Shown piece after piece: positions 1 to 6,700 of a stretch of DNA of 8,534 bases. How positions within the stretch are numbered: the stretch's first letter is position 1; each line of letters begins with the position of its first letter. The stretch is from contig JACCXR010000566.1 in NCBI GenBank assembly GCA_013696915.1, positions 1 to 8,534 on the forward strand, read 5' to 3'. The DNA comes from Euzebyaceae bacterium (GTDB lineage Bacteria > Actinomycetota > Nitriliruptoria > Euzebyales > Egibacteraceae). The notes under the pieces were generated by a model. It saw only the letters and a list, made by a program, of their open reading frames with translations. It did no database searches and had not been told where the DNA came from. A program made the translations under genes and the position numbers.

Positions 1-2679
1 GGCCTGGTCACGCCGGCCGGCCCGCGCGAGCGCCACGCCGGCGTCCTCGCAGGCGTGGCCGAGCTCCATGCGCCTGGGCGACTCCCGGTAGGCCCGCACC
101 GCGTCGAGCAGGAGGCCGGCGTCGCCCGACGCCAGCCCGCGGCACCGCAGGGCGGCCCCGCGCGCACCGGGAGTGGCGATCATCTCGGCTGCCTCCTGCA
201 CCGCGCCGGCGACCGCCTCGGCCTCGGACCGCGCCCCCCTCAACAGGGAGAGCCGCACGAGGTCCGGCCCGAGCGCCCGGCGCTCGCTGACGACGCCGAG
301 CGCGGTGTAGGCGTCCCAGACCATCCGCAGGATCGCATGGGCACCCTCGGTGTCGCCCTGGGCCTCGGCCAGCAGCGCCCGGGCCCACAGCAGCCAGTCG
401 GTCTTCGCCTGAGGTCCGGCCCTCGCCAGCTCCCGCTCGCCGGCCTCGAGCGCCGCCGTCGCGGCGTGCAGGTCGTCGCGCTGGATGCGGATGTGCGCCT
501 CGATCGCCTGCGCCCACACCATCTGGAGCCGGGTCCCGACCTCCTCCGACACGTCAAGTCCCGCTTCGACTTCCGCGAGCGCGTCGTCGTAGTCGCCGGC
601 GACGAAGTGCGACAGGCCCAGCGCCCAGTGGAACGCCGGCAGGTCCCACACGGTGCCCAGGTCCTCTCCGATGCGGCGCGCCGCGTCGAAGGCCTTCCCC
701 GCCTCGTCCAGCTGGTCGCCCTCGATCAGCAGCAGCCCGAGGAGCAGCTGCGGCGGGCGCCGGCTCGCCTCGCGCGTGCGGCTGGACTCCGCCACCTCGA
801 CGGCGCGCTCGGCGATCGCGATCGCGCCGGAGGTGTCGCCCTCCGCCTGCCGCAGCCAGCTCTGCACGGCGAGCGCGCTGCAGACCGCCGCGTCGTCTTC
901 GGCCAGATGCCCGGCGGTAAGCGCGTTCCCGGCATGCACACGGGCCTGATCGAGGGCGCCCGACCACAGACGGCCCAGTGCGGCCTCGGCGAGCAGTCGG
1001 CCCCGCTGCAGCGGCTCGAGGGCGGGAAGCTCCATGGTGCGCTCGACCTCCTCGACGGCGGCCTGGCCCCGGCCGTCGTGGAACAGCGCCTGCGCAAGCG
1101 CGAGCCGCACAGGCACGTCGATCTCGGGTGCGTGCGCCCGGTCGAGGATGGCGCGCAGCCGCGCCTCGCCGTCGAGCGTGCTTCCCGACCAGACCAGCGC
1201 GGCGGCCAGCTCGGCCTCGAGGACGTCGCGGCGGGGATGATCCGGTCCGGCAAGCCGGACCGCGGCCTGGAGGAGCTGCGCCGCCACCTCGGGGGACCGT
1301 GCGGCAGCATCGCGCGCCGCGCGGCTCAGCCAGTCGATCGCCTCCGCGTCGCCCTGAGCCGCCCCCAGGACGAAGTGCCGCGCGACGTCGACAGGCCGCC
1401 GGCCCGCGCCCGCGAGCAGCCGGGCGGCCTGCAGGTGCAGCGCCCGCCGCCCCGTCAGGGGAAGGTCGGCGTACAGCGCGTCCCGGACCAGGTCGTGGCG
1501 GAAGGCGAGCCGCTCCCCGGACTCTGCGACCAGTCGCGCCCGCAGCGGCTCGCGCAGCGCGCTCAGCAGCCGTGTGGCCGGAGTGTCGAGCATCACCGCG
1601 AGATCGTCGAGCGAGAACGCCGTTCCCAGCACCGACGCGGCGGACAGCACGTCGAGCGCCTCGTCGTCGAGGAACCGCAGCCGGCGGACGACGGTCTCCC
1701 CCAGTGAGGTCGGCAGCGTCGCCGCGCGCACATCAGCCGTTTCGCCGGTCACGGCCATCCCCCCCTCCTCGACGAGGGCCTCGACGAGCTCGCCGAGGTA
1801 GAGCGGATTCCCCCCGGCCCGCTCGATCTGGGCGCGCAGTCCCGGGCCCGGCACCGCCCCGACGAGCCCGGCGACGAGATCGGTCGCGGACGGCGGGTCG
1901 AGCCCGCCGACCTCCAGGCGCGTCGCCCCGGTCGCGAGCAGAATCCCGACCAGCCGATCGAGCGCCCGGCCTCGCGGCGCCGGCCGCAGGGTCGCCAGGA
2001 CGACGACGGGCAGACCCTTCAACCTTCGCGCTAGCTGCTCGACGACGAGCAGGGTGGCGTCGTCCGCCCAATGGAGGTCCTCCAGCAGCAGCGCGACCGG
2101 CGCCGCGCCGGCGAGCCGCTCGACGAGGTCGACGATCCCCTCGACGAGACGGAAGCGCAGCTCCGGGGCCTGCGAGGACAGCGACCCCGCCGTCGGGGCG
2201 TCGGGGTCGCCGTGCAGCAGCCTGGCGAGCGCCGCGCGCTCGGGGTCCCGGGAGTCCGGACGCAGACCGAGTGCATCGCCGATGGCACCGAAGGGGCGGT
2301 CGCGCTCCGGCTCGCGCGCCCAGCCGCGGACCACGAGCGACCCGCCGCGCTCCATCTCGGACAGGGCCTCCTCGACGAGCCGGCTTTTGCCGATGCCGGC
2401 CTCACCCTCGACGAGGACGGTGCTGCGGAAGCCGGCGCACGCGGTCGCGAGCACATCACGGACCACGGCCATCTCGGCATCGCGACCGACCAGCGTGGAC
2501 GCGTCCGACGACGGCGACCGCGATGGGCCCGCTGTGTCTCGTCGGCGATCGGTCATGCGCTCGCGGATGTCCGGGGGCACCCGGATGTCGGGCGTGACCG
2601 TTTCGGCAACGATCCGCGGGCGCCAGCTCAGAGTCTCCAACGGGATCACCGTCCCGGCAAGGCGTCGGGGTCGTGCCAT
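1..2679 (-). CDS. LAL-type (LuxR/MalT-like) ATP-binding transcriptional regulator, N-terminal 893 codons, 3' end outside window
   Basis: The minus-strand frame is open without a stop from the left edge to a TGA at 2797-2799. An LVGRD motif (residues 63-67, counting from the ATG at 2679) opens an AAA_16-type ATPase domain. It has Walker A GEAGIGKS (92-99), Walker B LLLED followed by HWAD (197-206), a sensor-1-like LATLRP (T230, R232) and GNP (290-292). A winged-helix-like segment starts at LPTSL (322) and includes FRHDLVRDALY (393-403), both typical of LAL regulators. The rest is Ala/Leu/Glu-rich and helical, like degenerate TPRs. Family knowledge predicts a LuxR-type HTH at the C-terminus, which would lie beyond base 1. 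Such proteins couple ATP and ligand binding to transcription activation in the cytoplasm; the ligand cannot be told here. The start is uncertain: ATG 2679 gives a 62-residue leader before LVGRD, while in-frame ATG 2556 gives about 21 residues, which is more usual. Neither has a convincing Shine-Dalgarno sequence. Family assignment is firm; start and targets are not. Confidence 0.9.
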   Translation of the reverse strand, partial: MARPRRLAGTVIPLETLSWRPRIVAETVTPDIRVPPDIRERMTDRRRDTAGPSRSPSSDASTLVGRDAEMAVVRDVLATACAGFRSTVLVEGEAGIGKSRLVEEALSEMERGGSLVVRGWAREPERDRPFGAIGDALGLRPDSRDPERAALARLLHGDPDAPTAGSLSSQAPELRFRLVEGIVDLVERLAGAAPVALLLEDLHWADDATLLVVEQLARRLKGLPVVVLATLRPAPRGRALDRLVGILLATGATRLEVGGLDPPSATDLVAGLVGAVPGPGLRAQIERAGGNPLYLGELVEALVEEGGMAVTGETADVRAATLPTSLGETVVRRLRFLDDEALDVLSAASVLGTAFSLDDLAVMLDTPATRLLSALREPLRARLVAESGERLAFRHDLVRDALYADLPLTGRRALHLQAARLLAGAGRRPVDVARHFVLGAAQGDAEAIDWLSRAARDAAARSPEVAAQLLQAAVRLAGPDHPRRDVLEAELAAALVWSGSTLDGEARLRAILDRAHAPEIDVPVRLALAQALFHDGRGQAAVEEVERTMELPALEPLQRGRLLAEAALGRLWSGALDQARVHAGNALTAGHLAEDDAAVCSALAVQSWLRQAEGDTSGAIAIAERAVEVAESSRTREASRRPPQLLLGLLLIEGDQLDEAGKAFDAARRIGEDLGTVWDLPAFHWALGLSHFVAGDYDDALAEVEAGLDVSEEVGTRLQMVWAQAIEAHIRIQRDDLHAATAALEAGERELARAGPQAKTDWLLWARALLAEAQGDTEGAHAILRMVWDAYTALGVVSERRALGPDLVRLSLLRGARSEAEAVAGAVQEAAEMIATPGARGAALRCRGLASGDAGLLLDAVRAYRESPRRMELGHACEDAGVALARAGRRDQA
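2564..2592. repeat. Paired CGGATGTC direct repeats at the regulator's 5' end
   Basis: CGGATGTCCGGG (2564-2575) and CGGATGTCGGG (2582-2592) place two GGATGT cores 18 bp apart. The first copy is itself a near-palindrome (CGGA-TG-TCCG). If the regulator starts at ATG 2556, the pair lies 8 to 36 bases upstream of the start, where an autoregulatory operator or promoter element would be. If it starts at 2679, the pair is coding and gives a PDIR...PDIR protein repeat. Function is inferred only. Confidence 0.35.
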
Positions 2680-2731
2680 CGTCCCATCGTCGAACGAGAG
2701 CGGCGACGGGCGCGCCGGGATACCGCGATTC

Positions 2732-2758
2732 GGAAACGGCCCGCGCGACCAACGTTCC
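2732..2758. promoter_or_regulatory. Imperfect inverted repeat resembling overlapping divergent ECF-sigma promoter elements
   Basis: The left arm GGAAACG (2732-2738) and right arm CGTTCC (2753-2758) are inverted copies differing by one extra A. Read on the plus strand this gives GGAAAC, 15 bases, CGTT. Read on the minus strand it gives GGAAC, 15 bases, CGTT. Group-4 (ECF) sigma factors of Actinomycetota commonly use GGAA-type -35 and GTT/CGTT-type -10 elements with spacing near this. The site could be a bidirectional promoter or a repressor operator. Leftward transcription would begin about 50 bases upstream of ATG 2679; rightward transcription would have a leader of about 165 bases. Chance occurrence is possible. 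Confidence 0.25.
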
Positions 2759-2851
2759 CGCACTCGATGCACGCGCCGCAGTCCCGGCGGCCGGCGTCAG
2801 CGGCCCGGGCGGTGCGGCACTCCCGAGCAGCCATCCGTGCACCCGTGAAAT

Positions 2852-2869
2852 CCGGGATGTGCCGGATGT
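2852..2869 (+). repeat. Tandem GGATGT direct repeats upstream of the surface-protein pair
   Basis: CCGGGATGT (2852-2860) and CCGGATGT (2862-2869) place two GGATGT cores 9 bp apart. The same core occurs twice at 2564-2592 near the regulator's start, spaced 18 bp. A common binding motif for one regulator acting on both transcription units is possible. The core is short and GC-rich, so the evidence is weak. Confidence 0.25.
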
Positions 2870-2911
2870 TTCGGCTGGCCGCCTGACCCACGCTGAGCGG
2901 ACTCATCCGGC
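2861..2911 (+). promoter_or_regulatory. Leader inverted repeat / potential hairpin abutting the ribosome binding site
   Basis: GCCGGATG (2861-2868) and CATCCGGC (2904-2911) form a perfect 8-bp inverted repeat enclosing 35 bases. Inside it CCGC (2879-2882) and GCGG (2897-2900) could extend the structure. The right arm ends one base before the AAAGGAG ribosome binding site. In RNA the stem could affect ribosome access; in DNA the arms could be a spaced operator. There is no U-tract, so it does not look like an intrinsic terminator. Confidence 0.35.
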
Positions 2912-2918
2912 AAAGGAG
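2912..2918 (+). promoter_or_regulatory. Strong Shine-Dalgarno sequence for the collagen-like CWB2 gene
   Basis: AAAGGAG is followed by an 8-base spacer to ATG 2927, near-ideal complementarity and spacing to the 16S anti-Shine-Dalgarno. It fixes the start of the downstream gene and is the only strong ribosome site in the window, which fits high translation of this secreted protein. Confidence 0.85.
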
Positions 2919-2926
2919 CGGCAGAC

Positions 2927-3766
2927 ATGGCGGGACTTCGTCAACACATTCGCATCCGATCCGTAACGACGGCGCTGATCGTGGGGGTGATCGTGGCGCT
3001 GGCACCCGCTTCCGCGCTCGCCCAGCCCGTCGAGTCCCCACCGATCGCCGCGTTCCTCGCCCGGGACGACCTCGCAGTCGATGCGCTGGCGGCGGGACCG
3101 ATCGCGGCACGGTTCGGCGCCCCGGTCCTGGTGACACCGTCGACGTCGCTGCATCCGGCGACCGCCGCGGCCCTGGAGGCGCTGGCTCCGGAGATCGTCT
3201 TCCTGGCGGGCGGCACGGTGGCACTGTCGGCCCAGGTCGAACAGCAGGTCGCCTCCCTCGGGCTCGAGGTCCGCAGGGTCGCCGGCGCCAACCGCAACGA
3301 GACCGCGGTGGCGCTCGCGAACCTCGCGGCCGAGTTCGACCTCGACCGTGGCGCGGCGGGCCCAGAGGGGCCTGCTGGCGCAAGCGGACCGGAGGGCCCG
3401 CAAGGAGCGCAGGGACCCGAAGGCCCGCAGGGACCCGAAGGCCCGCAGGGACCGGCGGGGGAGGCCGCCACGGCCCTGTTTGCGGTCGTCAACTTCGGCG
3501 GCGAGTTCATCCGGGGATCCGGGGTCGTGTCCGTCAGCCCCCTCGGCGTGGGCGGGGGCCGCTACGAGGTGGTCTTCGACACCGACGTGAGCGCGTGCGC
3601 CTACCTCGCGACCGTCGGACGCTTCAACGCCATCAACCACCTGCCGCTGCGCGGCGTGGCGCATACCCAGCCGCTCAGCGGGAATCCCGACGGCGTGTTC
3701 GTCGCCACCCGCGACGAGACGGACGCCCTCGCCGACCGGCCGTTCCACCTGGCGGTGTTCTGCTGA
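2927..3766 (+). CDS. Secreted collagen-like protein with a single (permuted) cell-wall-binding repeat 2
   Basis: This 279-residue protein starts behind a strong ribosome site. Residues 1-32 are a Sec signal peptide: basic start, hydrophobic core, and ALA before Gln33. Residues about 40-135 match one CWB2 (PF04122) repeat, but in permuted order. It begins at the DDLAVDALAAGP part, passes through the beta-strand PVLVT (66-70) and FLAGGTVAL, and ends with RRVAGANRNETAVALA, the signature that normally opens a repeat. Residues 142-180 are 13 uninterrupted Gly-X-Y triplets rich in GPE, GPQ and GPA. Residues 181-279 form a beta-rich domain with YEVVF, DVSACAY and a terminal FHLAVFC, of a kind I recall after collagen-like or surface segments in actinobacteria; C224 and C279 could pair. 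CWB2 domains of clostridia hold proteins to anionic wall polymers by three repeats, so one repeat is unusual. The protein is probably a homotrimeric wall-bound stalk or fibre, by inference. Its stop overlaps the next start. Confidence 0.88.
   Translation: MAGLRQHIRIRSVTTALIVGVIVALAPASALAQPVESPPIAAFLARDDLAVDALAAGPIAARFGAPVLVTPSTSLHPATAAALEALAPEIVFLAGGTVALSAQVEQQVASLGLEVRRVAGANRNETAVALANLAAEFDLDRGAAGPEGPAGASGPEGPQGAQGPEGPQGPEGPQGPAGEAATALFAVVNFGGEFIRGSGVVSVSPLGVGGGRYEVVFDTDVSACAYLATVGRFNAINHLPLRGVAHTQPLSGNPDGVFVATRDETDALADRPFHLAVFC
3350..3466 (+). repeat. Collagen-like Gly-X-Y coding segment with 18-base tandem units
   Basis: Thirteen consecutive Gly-X-Y triplets are encoded here. Two perfect 18-base copies, each reading G-P-E-G-P-Q, lie at 3413-3430 and 3431-3448. 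A degenerate copy is at 3386-3403, followed by a 9-base half-unit at 3404-3412. Perfect neighbouring copies suggest recent duplication and possible length variation between strains. Collagen-like segments of this kind normally assemble as triple helices, here without hydroxyproline. Confidence 0.9.
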
Positions 3767-3768
3767 TG
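3764..3768 (+). other. TGATG stop/start overlap joining the two surface-protein genes
   Basis: The TGA of the collagen-like gene (3764-3766) shares its A with the ATG of the next gene (3766-3768). Only a weak GGCGG (3751-3755) precedes the second start. This is the classic arrangement for translational coupling by terminating and re-initiating ribosomes, and implies one mRNA and linked expression. Confidence 0.85.
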
Positions 3769-6700
3769 GCGCGCAGACTGCTGTCCGTGATGCTCGCGGC
3801 GGCGATGGCCGCGAGCGGGCTCGTCGCCCTCCCCGCGCCCGCGCGCGCCGAGGCCTGCTCGGTCCCCGTCACCCAGAGGATCCGCGGCATCGACGTCGAC
3901 TTCGACCAGTGCTACGACCACACCTTCACCCGCGACGGCGTCACCCACGAGGTGCACGTCTACTACACCGAGCAGAACACCGCCGCGAACACCGGGCGCT
4001 GCACCGGCGACGACGCCGCCGACGACGACGGTGACGGGGTCCCCGACCGCTGCGAGCACGCGATCGCCAACATCGACGACGCGAACGGCGACAACGTCGT
4101 GGCGGTGTCCATGGCCGAGGAGGTCGAGCCGGGCTGGCGCTTCTACCTCGACAACGACATCGACGTGCTGTCCGGCGAGACCGAGCTCGACGTCTTCATC
4201 GCCGAGGACCCCAAGAACGGTGGCGTGCCGACCGACTTCAGCATCAACGTCAACGACGACCTCTACGACAACGCCGACTTCCTCAACAAGCGCCGGGTGG
4301 CGTTCCACGAGATGATGCATCTGGTCCAGAAGCGCTACAACGACGAGGTCGGCTTCCGCTCCTTCTACGGCGAGGGCATCGCCCGCGCGTCCGAGGACCG
4401 CTTCGACACCCCGCTCGACCAGAGCACCGGCTACAACTTCATGAACCAGTCGAAGGCGGTCCTGGCCGACACCGAGGGCGTGCGCAGCACGTCGATCGAC
4501 GACGCGAGCTACCACAGCATGCTGTGGTGGACGTGGCTGTTCGACCAGTACCGGGCCGCCGGCGACAGCGAGCCGGCGCTCGGCTGGGACGCCATCCGCG
4601 ACTTCTACCTCGAGCTCGCCGCCGCCGACGACCAGCTCGCCGCCGTGTCCGACTTCATCGGCGACCAGGGCGGCAGCTTCCGCGACGACTTCATCGACTA
4701 CACGCTCGCCCTGTACGCCTACCGCTACGCGGGCGGCGACGACCGCGTCGGGTTCGTCGACACCGAGCTGAACACCGCGACCAGCGGGCTCGGCGGCCAC
4801 CTGCAGTTCACCAACGAGCCGATCAGCGAGATCAGCCAGACGGTCGACCCCCGCTCACCCCGATACTGGGAGTACGTGCCGGACGCCTCCTGCCCCTACG
4901 TCGCGTTCAGCTTCGACGGCCGGGGCGAGCAGTTCGGGTTCAGCGTCCTCACCGTCGCCGGCTCCACGCTGGACCAGCGGTGGACGCGCTACGGCACCGA
5001 GTGGGCCCGCACCGTCCGCACCGACGGGCTCGACCGCGTGGCGGGCGTCGTCACCGGATGGGACACCGGCGGCACCGTCGACGTCCGCTCGGGCTGCACC
5101 GAGCCGAGCGTGCGGATCAAGCTGCCGACGACCGCGGCGTTCGCGGCCGCCGGCCTCGCCACTGACCCGCGGCGGTTCATCGTCCGCCTCGACGTCGACG
5201 GCCCGGAGGGCGACGCCGTGGCCGGCCTGACCCCCGACGCCTTCGACGTGACGCTGCGCGCGGCTGGTGGCGGGCCCGACATCCCCGCCGAGGTCGTGAG
5301 CGCGGCCTACAGCCAGGACGACTACTGGCTGCTGGTGCAGGCGCCCGACCAGGCCGCGGGCGCGCAGACCGGGGCGTTCTACGACCTCAGCGTCGCCCTC
5401 GGCTCCGCGACGGACACGCAGGCCAGCGCGGTGCTCTACGTCGAGCGCACCCTGGACCGGATCGTCGTCCTAGACCGCTCCGGGAGCATGGCCGACGGCG
5501 GCCGGCTGACCGCCGCGCAGAACGCCGCGAACCTCATGGTCAACGAGCTCGCCGACGACGACCAGGGCGCCTACGTCGTCTTCGACGAGGTCGCCGAGCT
5601 GCGCGCGCAGCTCGCCGAGGTCGGCGCCGGTCACCGGGCCGCGCTCGAGGCGCAGATCGCGGCCGAGACGGCCGGGGGCGCGACGTCCATCGGCGGCGGC
5701 ATGCAGGTCGCCGCCGCCGAGGAGGACGCCCGCGGCGTGGACGACCACCTCTGCACGTTCGTGCTGCTCAGCGACGGCTGGCAGAACGAAGTGCCGCTGT
5801 GGGACGACGTCCGCGACGAGGTCGTCGACAACGGCTGCGCGATCGACGCCGTCGGCTACGGGCCCCATGCCGACGAGGTTCTGCTCGCGCAGATCGCGGC
5901 CTCGGTCCCGGGCGGCACCTACGACTTCGCCGACGTCGACGGCGACGTGCCGCTGTTCGACTCCGCCGGGCCGACGTTCGCGGCGGACGGCCAGACACTC
6001 GGGTGGGAGAACCACCTCAGCCGCGTCTACAGCTACCAGGTGGCGCAGGCCGCGGGTCGTCAGCGCATCCTGTCCGCGGCCGGCGAGGTCAGCTCGGTGC
6101 CGCAGACCAGCGCGTTCGTCGTCGACGAGACCACCGACCTGCTGGTCGTGTCGACCGGCTGGCAGTCCCCCGTGAGCCGCGGCGCGACGTTCCTCACCGA
6201 CCCGGACGGAACCCCCGTGTCGACGGCGCTGCGGCGACCCTCGTCCCAGGGCACCAACGAGGTGTGGGAGGTCCACGACCCCCCGCCCGGCCAGTGGACG
6301 CTGACCGTGCGCAACCTCGGCCAGGAATCCATCACCAGCGTCACCGCACGCACCGACCTGGAGCTGCGGCTGCTGGTCGGCGTCACCGCGGCGACCCGCG
6401 GGACGCCCGTGCCGATCCTCGGGATGCTCACCGGCCCGGACGGTCCGATCCTCGACGGCGCGGTGACCGCGATCGTCCGCGACCCCGACGGCGTGACGCG
6501 GAGCCTGCTGCTGCACGACGACGGCGAGCACGGCGACGGCGAGCCGGACGACGGCGTGTACGGCAACGTCTACACCGCGACCAGTCTCGGCGACGTCGCC
6601 GCGACCAGCCCGGCCGACGGCGAGGAGCCCGCGGTCGTGGGGTCCTACCAGGTCGAGGCGCTCTCGGTGGTCGGGGACGTGCGGCGCGAGGCGCAGGGCA

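Larger units (their letters stand above)
2680..2926. other. Divergent intergenic control region
   Basis: This 247-base gap separates the regulator (leftward) from the secreted-protein pair (rightward), so promoters for both directions should lie here. I see no convincing sigma-70-type -35/-10 pair on either strand, which is common in very GC-rich DNA. The short reading frames that cross the gap have no ribosome site or family signature. What stands out is an inverted repeat at 2732-2758, GGATGT repeats at 2852-2869 and a potential hairpin at 2861-2911 just before a strong ribosome binding site. No RNA gene or attachment site is visible. The gap becomes 370 bases if the regulator starts at 2556. 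Confidence 0.7.

Noticed and set aside
55..2597. Long plus-strand open frames (about 550 and 539 codons) opposite the regulator
   Set aside because: They lie antisense to a frame with Walker A, Walker B and LAL motifs, are Arg/Pro/Gln-rich with no domain or ribosome site, and are expected by-products of GC-rich coding DNA.
2861..2911. Inverted repeat as an intrinsic terminator
   Set aside because: It has a 35-base loop, no following T-run, and sits directly before a ribosome binding site.
2673..2966. 97-codon plus-strand frame spanning the intergenic region
   Set aside because: It has no ribosome site, overlaps the well-supported start at 2927 in a different frame, and its product has no recognisable features.
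3386..3448. Tandem repeats as a possible CRISPR or noncoding array
   Set aside because: The units are 9 or 18 bases, in frame, without spacers, and fully explained by Gly-X-Y coding.
3595..3765. Upstream ATG extension of the large protein by 57 residues
   Set aside because: The extension is Arg/Pro-rich, overlaps the collagen-like gene in another frame, and would place a clear signal peptide internally; ATG 3766 with TGATG overlap is a far better start.
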